64,000 nucleotides of DNA from Enterococcus innesii (GTDB taxonomy: Bacteria; Bacillota; Bacilli; Lactobacillales; Enterococcaceae), in NCBI GenBank assembly GCA_018982785.1, contig JAHHEN010000001.1, positions 186,001 to 250,000 on the forward strand, read 5' to 3'. Made by a program: the position numbers and the translations under genes. This document shows, in pieces, positions 50,125-60,068 of this stretch. Under the pieces are notes generated by a model. That model saw only the letters and a program-made list of their open reading frames with translations. It made no database searches and was not told where the DNA came from. How positions within the stretch are numbered: the first letter of the stretch is position 1; every line of letters starts with the position of its first letter.

Positions 50125-51264
50125 CTACTTTTTCGTTGCTAAGACAGTTTCTGCTAATAGCTGAGCAAATGCTTCGATTTCCGCCAATGTGTTGCCATAG
50201 CCAAAGCTGACTCTGACCGATTCCCGGATAGCTGGATGCTCTTTGCCCACCATCGCTTCGAGCACATGGGAGGGTTCCACATTGCCCGCCGTACAAGCGC
50301 TGCCCGTGGAGATGGCGGCCCCTTTTAAATCCAATTTCATCAGCAGCAAGTCACTGCTGACACCTGGGAAACGTAGATTCAAAATATGCGGCAATTTGTG
50401 TGCTGGATCGCCATTCAACTGAACATCGACGCCTTGTGCTGCTAAGGTATCCATCAGTACATAGGCAAACGTTTGATATTGTTCTGCCGCTGCTTGCTGC
50501 GCTTCGGGGGTATGCAAAGAAACTGCTTTGGCCATTCCCATGATGGCTGCCAAGTTTTCCGTCCCTGCTCGCCGTTTTTCTTCTTGTTCGCCACCATGGA
50601 GTAGCGAAGGTAGCGACAAACCATCTCGTTTATACAAAAAGCCGATCCCTTTTGGTCCGTTGATTTTGTGAGCCGAAATGCTTAGGAGATCAATGCTATT
50701 TTCATTGATTTCAAGCGGGATTTTGCCATAAGCTTGCACGGCATCGGTATGAAAAACGGCGGGATGCTCCCGTAAAAGGGCGCCAATTTCTGCAATCGGC
50801 AACAAATTGCCCGTTTCATTGTTTGCCGTCATTATGGATACTAAAATCGTATCGGGACGTAAGGCAGCCTCAACTTCACTGACGGCCAATTGCCCCTTTT
50901 GATCTACGGGCAAATAGGTCACCTCAAAGCCTAAGCCTTCTAAATAGCGCATACTCTCAATGACCGCCGGATGTTCGATCTGGGTCGTAATGATATGTTT
51001 GCCTTGTGCTTGTTTGCTAAGGGCTGTACCGATGATCGCTGTATTATCACTTTCGGTACCTCCACTGTTAAAAATGATCTCATGTTCCTTGACCCCTAGC
51101 TGCTGAGCGATCGCTTGACGAGCCATTTCTAATTGAGTGTGGGCATCTCGACCATAATGATGAATGCTTGATGGATTGCCAAAAAATGTCTGCATCGTCT
51201 CACTCATCACTTTGATCACTTCTGGGTGCAGCGGTGTCGTTGCTGCATGATCTAAGTAAACCAT
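50125..51264 (-). CDS. Cysteine desulfurase (NifS/IscS-like)
   Basis: 379-residue PLP enzyme turning cysteine into alanine and a protein persulfide. The PLP lysine is in LLSISAHKINGPKGIGF, the persulfide Cys in STGSACTAG, and His/Asp in HTDAVQAYG. Group matches desulfurases that serve tRNA thiolation (MnmA is 5 kb away). ATG 51264 follows AGGTG at 6 nt. Confidence 0.93.
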   Translation of the reverse strand: MVYLDHAATTPLHPEVIKVMSETMQTFFGNPSSIHHYGRDAHTQLEMARQAIAQQLGVKEHEIIFNSGGTESDNTAIIGTALSKQAQGKHIITTQIEHPAVIESMRYLEGLGFEVTYLPVDQKGQLAVSEVEAALRPDTILVSIMTANNETGNLLPIAEIGALLREHPAVFHTDAVQAYGKIPLEINENSIDLLSISAHKINGPKGIGFLYKRDGLSLPSLLHGGEQEEKRRAGTENLAAIMGMAKAVSLHTPEAQQAAAEQYQTFAYVLMDTLAAQGVDVQLNGDPAHKLPHILNLRFPGVSSDLLLMKLDLKGAAISTGSACTAGNVEPSHVLEAMVGKEHPAIRESVRVSFGYGNTLAEIEAFAQLLAETVLATKK

Positions 51265-51335
51265 TCTTTTCACCTATCCTTCATTACTGCCATTATAACA
51301 AATCTTCCTCAGACGTCTATCGTGAGTGTCCATAC

Positions 51336-51383
51336 GAAAAAACCTGTCAGTCAAAAGCGGAAAAATCGCCAATGATGACAGGT
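51336..51383 (-). terminator. Terminator of manA
   Basis: ACCTGTCA / TGACAGGT arms followed by TTTTTT on the minus strand, downstream of the reconstructed manA end. Confidence 0.75.
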
Positions 51384-51384
51384 A

Positions 51385-51400
51385 GCTGAACGCGTTCAGC
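51385..51400. repeat. Perfect 16-bp palindrome
   Basis: GCTGAACGCGTTCAGC with no spacer, directly beside the manA terminator. Possible protein site or part of a larger hairpin; not the right length for cre. Confidence 0.4.
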
Positions 51401-51463
51401 CTTACGAAAAATCAGGAACGTGTGCTGTTTTGCTTGTGCGGCTCACGTCACTTACTGATCGTT

Positions 51464-52413
51464 TTATTTTTTTCCAGGTTCAGAGGCAATGACAGTCAAT
51501 TCACCAACCAATTCCCATTTCTTGATCGGATTTGGCAAATGCAGCTCGTGCCCATTTTGAGTTCATAGGAATGACCGTCGATCATCAAATGCCCATACCC
51601 ATCGATCACGGTCATCAAGGTATAATCGGCCTTTTGTGCCAACGATAATTTCCCACGTACTTCCCATTCATACACATTGAAAAATGGCGTTTCAAGATAG
51701 GTAACGACTGCTGATTGTCCTTGTTTGACTTCACGGATCGATAATTCTGGCGTCCGTGCAGGAATCGTCGTCACATCGATTGATTGTTGGATATGCAGCT
51801 CCCGTGTTTGTCCTTGATCATCAGTACGATCATAGTCGTACACCCGATAAGTCGTATCCGAGCTTTGTTGGGTTTCTAAGATCATGATCCCTTTCCCAAT
51901 GGCATGGATCGTTCCACTTGGCACGTAGAAGAAATCGCCTTTTTTCACAGGGACTTTTGTTAATAAATCATCCCAACGACCCGCTTCGATCATTTCCGCA
52001 AGTTCTTCTTTGGTTTGTGCGTGGTGGCCATAAATGATTTCCGCACCTGGTTCGGCATCAATAATGTACCAGCATTCCGTTTTCCCTAATTCCCCTTCAT
52101 GGGCTAGCCCATACGTGTCATCAGGATGGACCTGAACGGATAGATCATCTTCCGCGTCTAGAATTTTAATTAATAATGGAAAGACTGGTTCGTCTGAATG
52201 TCCAAACAGTTCTTGATGGTCTTGCCAAAGTTCCGCCAATGTTTTGCCTTTAAACGGACCATTTTCAATGACGCTCACCCCATGAGGATGCGCACTGATC
52301 GCCCAATCTTCACCGATTTTGTCACTCGGTAAATCAAAACCAAAAACAGAATGCAGGCGACTGCCGCCCCAAATTTTTTCTTGAAAAACAGGTTTCATAA
52401 ACAATGGTTCCAT
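51464..52413 (-). CDS. manA: Mannose-6-phosphate isomerase, class I, frameshifted near end
   Basis: About 316 residues, interconverting mannose-6-P and fructose-6-P. Zinc-site and active-site motifs: LSVQVHPDD, KTECWYIID, FFYVPSGTIHAIG, LETQQSSDTTYRVYDYDR. As given the frame stops at 51496 after a wrong tail. Restoring one base at 51551-51553 gives MGHELHLPNPIKKWELVGELTVIASEPGKK and a stop at 51464, the usual end of the family. The start at 52413 follows GAGAGGGG. Confidence 0.94.
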
Positions 52414-52461
52414 AATTGTTCCCCTCTCTAGTTGTTCGTGCATATTATAGCATGAATCCGC

Positions 52462-53478
52462 TTATTCGGCAGATTCTTTTAAGTAACATTGCAGGATTTC
52501 GTCACGATGACCCAAGTAGCTTTCTCGATGATCCACTGGATGGACCCGATTCGATAAGAAAATAAACGCTTTTTTGTTAGGGATATCTACTGCGAGAAAC
52601 GTGCCTGTATAGCCTGTATGAAATAATTGGTACGGTGCACCCAATAAGTCCCAGCCATAGGTGCGGGGCTTTGTGCTTTCAGGCGTCTGCCTCTGAGCCA
52701 GCGCCTGCATCACTTTTTCTGAGAAAAACGGCGCCCCTTGCTGCTGACCATTTGCCAGTAACAGTTGAACGAACAGCGTCAAATCATCCACGGTAGAAAA
52801 CAACCCGGCGTTGCCGGCATGGTTTCCCAGCACTCGTGCTTTTGGGTCATGGGTGATTCCTCTAAGGATACTGCCGTCTGGCTGCTGCTGGGTAGGCACG
52901 ATCAATGGCAGCTGTGAAGGAGGAAAAGGCGGAAAGCCGCTGTTCTTCATGCCTAAAGGCGTCAAGACTTCTTCTTGAAAAATCTTGGTCACTGGTTTTT
53001 GATACAGCTCCTCCAATAAAAAGCCCAGCAAAATCGTACCAGTATCCGTGTAGTTGACCGTTTGACCGATCGTATCACTGCTTTCAAGCTGCAAATACGC
53101 CTTACGCAAGGCAGCAGCACCCAACTGGTCTCGATGAGGAATCCACGTGTTGATGGCTGCCGTATGCGTCAGCAAGTGCTTGATCGTTACCCGATCGTCT
53201 TTAAACGCTGGCAACCAACGAGTAAGCGGTACCTCCATCTCGATTTCCCCTTGATCCCAAAGTCTTAGCAGGACGGTGGTTGTACAAATGACTTTCGTCA
53301 ATGAGGCTAAATCAAACAAATGCTCTTTCGTCATAGGTTCGGTTTTCGGAAGAAGCGCTGCCTGCCCGAATACATGGGTCTCTTGGGTTTCCCCGGCGAT
53401 AAAACGCAGCACCGCTCCCGGGAAAACGGTCGGCATTTTTTCTTGTATGAGCTGTACTGTTTCTGGGTACATTGTCAT
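52462..53478 (-). CDS. Beta-lactamase-family serine hydrolase
   Basis: 338 residues, class C/esterase type. The nucleophile is in DLASLTKVICTTT (SxxK), a Tyr in VNYTDTGTILLG and HTGYTGTF close to the C-terminus. No signal peptide or membrane anchor, so it acts inside the cell or is released without one; unlikely to be a true beta-lactamase. Upstream of manA by 49 bp, on the same strand. Start site weak (AGGAGCG, 13 nt before ATG). Confidence 0.83.
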   Translation of the reverse strand: MTMYPETVQLIQEKMPTVFPGAVLRFIAGETQETHVFGQAALLPKTEPMTKEHLFDLASLTKVICTTTVLLRLWDQGEIEMEVPLTRWLPAFKDDRVTIKHLLTHTAAINTWIPHRDQLGAAALRKAYLQLESSDTIGQTVNYTDTGTILLGFLLEELYQKPVTKIFQEEVLTPLGMKNSGFPPFPPSQLPLIVPTQQQPDGSILRGITHDPKARVLGNHAGNAGLFSTVDDLTLFVQLLLANGQQQGAPFFSEKVMQALAQRQTPESTKPRTYGWDLLGAPYQLFHTGYTGTFLAVDIPNKKAFIFLSNRVHPVDHRESYLGHRDEILQCYLKESAE

Positions 53479-53539
53479 CGTTCCATACTCGCTCCTTTCA
53501 GGCTTGTCTTGCTTCTAACTTTAGCACTTTTCGCCAATG

Positions 53540-53568
53540 AAAAAAACTACCCATTAAGGATAGTTTTC
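53540..53568 (-). terminator. Terminator of the YesL/Lpl operon
   Basis: AAAACTATCC / GGGTAGTTTT stem followed by TTT on the minus strand, just downstream of the YesL stop. Confidence 0.75.
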
Positions 53569-53597
53569 AGATTTTTTTCTAATCAGTATTACATAGA

Positions 53598-54299
53598 TTA
53601 CTCATCGGCTGGTGCAGCTTTTGCTTGCGCCTTTTGAATAATTCTCAAATAACTGTAACAAGCACATTGGCTGCCTAGTCCTCCTACGATCAATCCAGCG
53701 AGTAAGGGATGGATCAAGACAAGCAGTAAAGCGAGTCCACTCAACATTCCTAGCAACATCAGCGTCTGGAACGGTGCCCAAAAGATGATGAAAAAGCTTT
53801 TGATCAACGCAGTCCGCAAGGGTGCCGCCAAATGCACACTGTCGCAGATAAAATACAGTAACCACAGGAGCAAGATGATACTTAAAAACAAATAGCCGAC
53901 AGCCAATAAGGGCAGCTGAAAGGAATCGATTTGCCGAAAAGAGCCTAACAGCAGCAAAGCGAGACTACCGAAAAAGAGGCCTGCGGCAACACTGCGCCGA
54001 TAATTTTCCTGATAGAGCCGCCAAAAGGTCCCTCCGATGGCCTGTCGTGGTTCTTGATAGTACAACCAGCGCCGCATGACGCCAAATAAAGCAAAGGTCG
54101 CTGGCAAAAGAATGCTAGGAAAACTAATGATCAAACCAATCAAAGAGAAAAGAAACTGACGAGGAGAGCTGGGGAAAATCAGCCCCAAAGCTAGCAATAG
54201 AACGGGCAGATTGAACAGCAACCAGTAGCCATTCACAAGCAACATACTAGCTATCGCTTGACTGGCACCATACCAACGATACCATCGTTCATTTCCCAT
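53598..54299 (-). CDS. YesL-family (DUF624) membrane protein
   Basis: 233 residues with five to six membrane helices. Family DUF624/YesL, whose genes are commonly found with LplABC-type sugar transporters and YesMN regulators. Role unknown. Last gene of the operon, 45 bp after the binding protein. Confidence 0.82.
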   Translation of the reverse strand: MGNERWYRWYGASQAIASMLLVNGYWLLFNLPVLLLALGLIFPSSPRQFLFSLIGLIISFPSILLPATFALFGVMRRWLYYQEPRQAIGGTFWRLYQENYRRSVAAGLFFGSLALLLLGSFRQIDSFQLPLLAVGYLFLSIILLLWLLYFICDSVHLAAPLRTALIKSFFIIFWAPFQTLMLLGMLSGLALLLVLIHPLLAGLIVGGLGSQCACYSYLRIIQKAQAKAAPADE

Positions 54300-54344
54300 C
54301 AGTCCGGCTCCTTTCTCTACTCAGCTGATTTGTCCTCTAGCGGG

Positions 54345-55967
54345 CTAAGTTTTTAGATTTTGCTGCCATTTCGCTGTTTGATAATCCAGCAATTCTTGAT
54401 AACCGGCTGCTTGCGCTTGTTCTTCTGCCTCAGCAAAGATCGCTCGCACTTCTTCATCGCTATCAGCAAAGATCGCTGAAGCATTGGCTTCTTCAAAAAT
54501 ATCATTGATCCGTTGCTGAATAATTCCTTCTGGTGAGTCTGGCATCGGGTTGATCGCCGCAAATTCTGTGTCATCTTTTTGCGTGTCCCAAGTAATGGCA
54601 TGCTGCCATTTCGTTGCCCAGTTCATTTGATCTTCGGGAAGATTTAATTCAAATTTTGTTTTAGTATTGTCTAAAAAGGCGGAGTTGCCGTTCCATTGGA
54701 AACTTGATGTTGCTTGCTCGATTTCTGAAACGCCGGCAGCATCTTCTGCGTAGGCATCTGTGAACTTTGTATAACCTTCTTCATCGAAGCCATCCCAATA
54801 CTGCCCTTCTGGTCCAAACATCAGGATCGACTGACCCAATGGCCCTGTTAACCAATCTAAGAAGGCAAAGACTTTTTCTGGGTCTTCTGCATTTCTAGTG
54901 ATGACACTGACATTCCACCCTAGCATTTCATAGGAACCTGGGAAGATATTGTCAGGATCCAGTCCTGGTTTAGCAATTGGTTCGATATAGAAATACCCCG
55001 CATCCGGGTTTTGCTCTTGCAAGATGTAGTGGGCATCGCGGGCATGATTCGATGGACTGGCAGCAGCATAAACTGCTACACGACCGCTGGTTACTTTTTC
55101 TGCCACCATATCTGCATCTTGCGTTAAGGTATCTTGGGTCATTAAGCGCTCACGGTACAATCTTGACGCATATTCAATCGATTCTACGTAGTTTTCATTG
55201 GCAAAGATCGAGGTCAAAGCATCGCCTTGAGGGACAGCCCGAATGCGGATATCTGCTGGTGAACGCCCTTCCGCAAAGGCGGAGTACAAGACATTGATCC
55301 CTTGTCCGCTGACATCTGTTTCAAATGGAATGATATCAGGAAACTCTGTTTGAACTTCTTTCAAATACTCATAAAGATCATCGGTTGTTTTCAATTCTGG
55401 CGCTCCTAAAGCATCATGAATCTCTTTATTGACGACATAACCCGCATTGCCAAAAGGCTCAGAGCTATACCAGTTTGGAAATTGATAAAGCTTACCATCT
55501 TCTGAACGCAACATGTTGAGGATTTCTTCGCCGGCCCATTCTTTCAAGTTCGGGTATTTATCCAAGTAATCATCAAACGGTACTAAGGCCCCCGCTTCTC
55601 GCAACCGTTCCACATCTGACCCACGATCAAGCCAGATAAAATCAGGCAGATCATCACCGGCGATCATTGTACTTAGCCGCTGTGCTGCATTCCCGCCGCC
55701 GTCGATCGCCCGGATATCTACATTGGTCAGTTCTTTGATGGCAGCAGTTGCTGGATCATCTCCCCAACGATCCATCGTATACCAATCATAATTACCAAAC
55801 ATCGTGATTTCCAGCGGTTCACTACCAAGCTCAAATACTTCCGAGCTGTCACGTTCGCTCGGTGCCGCTGCATCACTTTCTCTTGTTCCGGACTCGTTGC
55901 CGCAAGCTGCCAGCAAAAGACTCATTGCAGTCACTGACAGTACTCCTTTTAATAGCCTTGCTTTCAT
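54345..55967 (-). CDS. Carbohydrate ABC transporter binding lipoprotein (LplA-like)
   Basis: 540-residue family 1 extracellular binding protein. Signal MKARLLKGVLSVTAMSLLLAACG with lipobox LAAC. The mature part (ITMFGNYDWYTMDRWGDDPATA, DLPDFIWLDRGSDVERL, DGKLYQFPNW, WNVSVITRNAEDPEKVF) is the LplA/YtcQ type, which takes oligosaccharides. ATG 55967 follows AAAGGGG. It comes after two permease genes. Ligand unknown. Confidence 0.9.
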   Translation of the reverse strand: MKARLLKGVLSVTAMSLLLAACGNESGTRESDAAAPSERDSSEVFELGSEPLEITMFGNYDWYTMDRWGDDPATAAIKELTNVDIRAIDGGGNAAQRLSTMIAGDDLPDFIWLDRGSDVERLREAGALVPFDDYLDKYPNLKEWAGEEILNMLRSEDGKLYQFPNWYSSEPFGNAGYVVNKEIHDALGAPELKTTDDLYEYLKEVQTEFPDIIPFETDVSGQGINVLYSAFAEGRSPADIRIRAVPQGDALTSIFANENYVESIEYASRLYRERLMTQDTLTQDADMVAEKVTSGRVAVYAAASPSNHARDAHYILQEQNPDAGYFYIEPIAKPGLDPDNIFPGSYEMLGWNVSVITRNAEDPEKVFAFLDWLTGPLGQSILMFGPEGQYWDGFDEEGYTKFTDAYAEDAAGVSEIEQATSSFQWNGNSAFLDNTKTKFELNLPEDQMNWATKWQHAITWDTQKDDTEFAAINPMPDSPEGIIQQRINDIFEEANASAIFADSDEEVRAIFAEAEEQAQAAGYQELLDYQTAKWQQNLKT

Positions 55968-56029
55968 TCTTTTATCCCCTTTCAACTCTTACTGCTCTCC
56001 CCTTCTATCAAAAGGGGCCACCTGCTATG

Positions 56030-56923
56030 CTAATCTTTCAATGAACCAATCAAAACACCTTTTACAAAATACTTTTGAACAAACGGATAAACCATTACGA
56101 TCGGCAAAGTCGCCACCATCATGATTGCCATTGATAAGGATTTTCCGGTAACACCAGTCATATCTGCCAAACGAGCAGCTGAGCCAGAATCGATTTGACT
56201 CATTTGCGAACTCACCGTGTTCGAATTCAAGACTCGCTGCAAAAACGTCTGCAAGGGAATCAGATGATCCGAAGTGATGTAGATACTTGGCATAAACCAA
56301 TCATTCCAGTGTCCAACTGCGGTAAACAGCGAGAGTGTGGCAATAACTGGACCTGATAGTGGCAAAATGATCCGGAAAAATGTCCCCCAATACCCGCAAC
56401 CATCAATTTTCGCTGAATCTTCCAACCCTTTCGGCAGTTGCTGGAAAAACGTTCGGAAGATGATCATATTCCAAACACTGATCAATCCAGGAATGATCAT
56501 TACCCAAAAAGAATCCATTAATCCTAGTGAACGTACCACTAAGAAGGTTGGGATCAAGCCGCCACTGAAGAACATCGTGAGGATGAAGAAGATCGTAATG
56601 TATTTCCGACCAATCAATTCTCTTTTTGACATCCCATAAGCCGCCATCGCTGTCAGCATGATTGATGAAAATGTCCCGATCACGGTCCGCAAGACACTGA
56701 TGAAAAAGGCATTCATCAAGCGCTGGTCTTGAAAGACGATTTGATAGTTCTCCAACGTAAATTCTCTTGGCCAAAAAGTGATGCCACCAGTTACCGTATC
56801 ACGACCAGAATTAAAGGAAATCACTAGCGAATTCCAGAAAGGATAAAACGTTAGAAATGCAAGCGTTATCAAAAATACGTAGATGAACACCATCATCGCT
56901 TGGTCGCCCCAATTTTTCCTCAT
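56030..56923 (-). CDS. Carbohydrate ABC transporter permease (LplC/YtcP-like)
   Basis: 297 residues with six membrane helices. The coupling motif is EDSAKIDGCGYWGTFFRIILPLSGPVI. It pairs with the upstream LplB-like permease. Ribosome binding site AGGAGG. No ATPase gene in the operon. Confidence 0.92.
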   Translation of the reverse strand: MRKNWGDQAMMVFIYVFLITLAFLTFYPFWNSLVISFNSGRDTVTGGITFWPREFTLENYQIVFQDQRLMNAFFISVLRTVIGTFSSIMLTAMAAYGMSKRELIGRKYITIFFILTMFFSGGLIPTFLVVRSLGLMDSFWVMIIPGLISVWNMIIFRTFFQQLPKGLEDSAKIDGCGYWGTFFRIILPLSGPVIATLSLFTAVGHWNDWFMPSIYITSDHLIPLQTFLQRVLNSNTVSSQMSQIDSGSAARLADMTGVTGKSLSMAIMMVATLPIVMVYPFVQKYFVKGVLIGSLKD

Positions 56924-56945
56924 TGCTCATTTCCTCCTCTGCTAC

Positions 56946-57859
56946 TCACCATAGACTGTGACCGACTTTGCGTGCGAAAAAGTTTGCTCCGCTCAAAAGC
57001 GTGACACTAATGACTGCTTTGAACAAACCAACAGCTGTTGCATATGAATATTGAGAATTGCTGATCCCTACCCGATACACATAGGTATCAATGACATCCG
57101 CCACATTCCTAAGAGCTGGATTGCTCCCCAGTAAAAGCAAATCTTCAAAGCCCGCATTTAACAAGTTGCCAATTTCTAAGATCAAGAAGATCGTAATGAT
57201 TGGAATGATCGAAGGCAACGTGATCAAAAAAACTTGCTGAAATTTCGTCGCACCATCTAAGGATGCTGCTTCATACAACTGCGGATCGATCCCAGCAATG
57301 GCTGCCATATAGACGATCGAGCCAAAGCCAATCGATTTCCAAAGATTCGTCGTAACGATGATCGTCCAGAAATAACGGGGGATCGATAAAAAGTTGATTG
57401 GTTCATCGATCAGGTTTAAACTCTCCAAAGCAATATTTAAGCTACCGTTATCCATCGATAAAATCGACATCGTAAACCCTGCCACGATCACCCATGATAA
57501 AAAGTGTGGGAGATAAGTAATCGTCTGCACCACACGCTTGAAGGCAACATTCTTGACCTCGTTAAGCATCAATGCCAGCAAAATCGGTGCCGGGAAACAA
57601 ATGACGATCTTTAACACACTGATCATAATGGTATTGCGTAAGATTTCCCAAAAGCGTGGTTCACTAAAAAAGCGACGAAAATTGTCAAAACCGATCCAAG
57701 GGCTTCCTGCCATTCCCTCAAAAATATTGTACTGTTGAAACGCCATCAAAATCCCGTACATTGGGATATAACTAAAGATACCTACCAGTAAGATCGCCGG
57801 CAGCACCATAAGCTGAAGATCCCATTGAGCAAAATACCGCTGTATCCCCTTTTTTTCAT
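56946..57859 (-). CDS. Carbohydrate ABC transporter permease (LplB-like), frameshift at start
   Basis: About 304 residues, six helices. Coupling motif LYEAASLDGATKFQQVFLITLPS. AAGGAG is 8 nt before ATG 57859, but the A7 run that follows (57850-57856) lacks one A; with it, the start reads MKKKGIQRYFAQWDLQLM, the normal LplB N-terminus. Otherwise the frame opens only with an unlikely start at 57911. First gene of the operon LplB-LplC-LplA-YesL. Confidence 0.9.
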
Positions 57860-57969
57860 CACATCTACTCCTTGTCTTCCCGTTACTGCTCACCACCAAA
57901 AGAAACCGCATACATTAAAACAACAAACAACCTCTGCGTCCAGAGTCCATCGAATCTCGATTCTTTTTT

Positions 57970-57998
57970 ATTATAAATTAAGAATAACCACAATTCAA
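57970..57998 (-). promoter_or_regulatory. Promoter of the Lpl operon
   Basis: TTGAAT (57993-57998), 17-bp spacer, TATAAT (57970-57975) on the minus strand. The remaining gap up to 58220 is AT-rich; nothing else is identified. Confidence 0.75.
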
Positions 57999-58220
57999 TA
58001 TAATGTTTTCTTTTTTTGAATCATAATGGCTATTATTATATTAAGTTTTAAAGCAAGCACCTAAACTATTAAATAACAAAACAAGAAAATTCAAATAGAT
58101 TGGACCTGCTCTGCTAATACAGATAAACTACCGTTTTTTCAATGATTGGTCTTCAAATCGATGTAACAGGTTTTTGCACTCTTTCGTGCGAAATAAAAAC
58201 AAAAGTTTCTTTTTTTGACA

Positions 58221-58265
58221 AAAAAAAAAGAAAAAGCAGAGAATCGCCCTCTCTGCTTTTTCTTT
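58221..58265 (-). terminator. Terminator of the CppA-like gene
   Basis: AAAGAAAAAGCAGAGA / TCTCTGCTTTTTCTTT with T10 on the minus strand. Confidence 0.88.
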
Positions 58266-58274
58266 CATAACCTA

Positions 58275-59096
58275 TTATTTTTTAACGATAAACCACCATT
58301 CGATACCGATGGCATCGTAGGTCGTCAACAATTTCCGTTTTTTGTCGATGAAAAACGCTTGATTCTTCTCAGACAAGTGTTTTTCCAATGTATCGATATC
58401 TTCTTGACTGATAGAGATTTTCAAGAAGTCTAAGCCAAGCACCTCATGGCTCGGTAAGTCGATCGTACCACCTTGTGCTTCAGTCAAGCCAACTTGGAAG
58501 TCACCATCATTGAGGATAAATTCCTTTGTTTCGGCTTCTTTTGTTTTCAAGCCTAAGCTTTCTTCTAAGAAAAGCTGCTCTTTGGCTAGATCACTGACGT
58601 TTAAATACAGCTTGCCAAAATGAGCCTCTTTTGATAAGCCAGCCGCTTTTGCAGGTGCCGCTTTGATCAATTCTGCTTCGTCTTTTGGCAACGCAGTTCC
58701 TGCGGGTGCTGTAAATGAGACTTCAATTTTGTTCCCTTCTGGATCAGCTATCAGGAAGCCTAATTGATTCGCTTCATAACGAGCTTCTTCGAAAGCAATC
58801 GCTTTTTGTTGGGCATTGCTCGCGATAGTTGCCGCTTCTTCTAGCGAGGATACAGCTAAGACGATGCGCTGCATCTTTTTGATCTCACCGAAATGATCGT
58901 TGGCACGTGGGCTTTCTTCCAACCATAAAACTTCTCTATCTAATCCTTTTAGACCAAAAATGGCCAACTCATTTTCTTCTCTTTTCAGCTCAAAGCCAAG
59001 TACATCTCGATAAAAGGCAATCGCTTGATCGCGGTCTTTTACCCGAATTGCAACAGTCAGCAACTTCGTACTGCTCCCCAATAAGAAATCTGTCAT
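58275..59096 (-). CDS. VOC-family protein, CppA-like
   Basis: 273 residues with two glyoxalase/bleomycin-type (VOC) modules: LLTVAIRVKDRDQAIAFYRDVLGF to LGFLIADPEGNKIEVSF, and HFGKLYLNVSDLAKEQLFLEESLGL to the end. TTYDAIGIEWWFIV is the typical CppA C-terminus of Lactobacillales. CppA was named for a claimed C3-degrading activity in streptococci; catalysis is not proven and this name should not be read as a protease function. Substrate and metal unknown. Confidence 0.75.
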   Translation of the reverse strand: MTDFLLGSSTKLLTVAIRVKDRDQAIAFYRDVLGFELKREENELAIFGLKGLDREVLWLEESPRANDHFGEIKKMQRIVLAVSSLEEAATIASNAQQKAIAFEEARYEANQLGFLIADPEGNKIEVSFTAPAGTALPKDEAELIKAAPAKAAGLSKEAHFGKLYLNVSDLAKEQLFLEESLGLKTKEAETKEFILNDGDFQVGLTEAQGGTIDLPSHEVLGLDFLKISISQEDIDTLEKHLSEKNQAFFIDKKRKLLTTYDAIGIEWWFIVKK

Positions 59097-59271
59097 TGTT
59101 TCTCCCCCTACTTACATATGTACTCATTGTACTGATAAAACGAAATTCTAGCAAATGAAATCCCTACCTCTTTTATTCTTTTTTTGGAGAAAACAAGAAG
59201 AAAAGCGCAGAAAAGTCAGAATTTTGCAATCTTACGAGGGGAAGACAGGCGTTGGATTGCCGCTAAAGGCT

Positions 59272-60033
59272 TTAACCGCAAACAGCTGCTGCTGGAGTTG
59301 CAGCTAAGATCTGAGTGCCCCAACGGTCGACACGATCCGTGATACAAACAGAGGCGACCCCTGCTTTCAACGCTTTTTCGGCGCTTTTTAGTTTGGGCAA
59401 CATGCCGCCTGTGACTACTTCTTCGGCGATCAAGCGGGGGATCTCTTCAAAAGAAACAGCGGATAACCACTTGCATTCTTGTTTGATGCCAGGAACATCC
59501 GTCAACAAATACAGTTTTTCGGCTTGCAAGCTGGCAGCAACCTGACACGCTACTTCATCGGCATTGATGTTCAGCCATTGCCCCTCTGGGGTAATTCCTA
59601 GCGGTGCCAAGATCGGAACATGTTTTTTCTCTGTCAAGAGCTGCAGGAAAGCAGCGTTGATTTGTTGAACTTTCCCTACTTGCCCTAATTTCTCCTCATC
59701 GATAACTTCTCCTTGAATCAGTTGATCACAGCCGGCATTCAGTCCTACGGCATGGAAGCCGGCTTGCTGGAAAGCGGTCGTGATCAGCGGTTGAACTTGT
59801 CCCAAAAGGACCATTCTAGTTACTTCAAGCGTCTGGGGGTCGGTCACCCGCAGGCCGTCTTTGATCGTGACTGTCAACGCCATTTTCTCCATCATTTCTG
59901 AGATGTAGTGACCACCGCCATGGACGATGACCACTTTTTTGCCCGCAGCTTGCCAATCTGCTATAGTCTCAAAGAATGACGGGGTTAAATTGTCTGAGGC
60001 GACACCGCCGATTTTTACTACGATCGTTTCCAT
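59272..60033 (-). CDS. argB: N-acetylglutamate kinase
   Basis: 253 residues, ATP-dependent phosphorylation of N-acetyl-L-glutamate in arginine synthesis. Motifs: VVKIGGVASD, VIVHGGGHYIS, LNINADEVACQVA and YLLTDVPGI, GGMLPKLKSAEKAL. Ribosome binding site AGGAG. Last of argC-argJ-argB, 35 bp after argJ. Confidence 0.95.
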   Translation of the reverse strand: METIVVKIGGVASDNLTPSFFETIADWQAAGKKVVIVHGGGHYISEMMEKMALTVTIKDGLRVTDPQTLEVTRMVLLGQVQPLITTAFQQAGFHAVGLNAGCDQLIQGEVIDEEKLGQVGKVQQINAAFLQLLTEKKHVPILAPLGITPEGQWLNINADEVACQVAASLQAEKLYLLTDVPGIKQECKWLSAVSFEEIPRLIAEEVVTGGMLPKLKSAEKALKAGVASVCITDRVDRWGTQILAATPAAAVCG

Positions 60034-60068
60034 CTACTCGCTCCTTTTTGTCTAGTACCTGATTTGTA

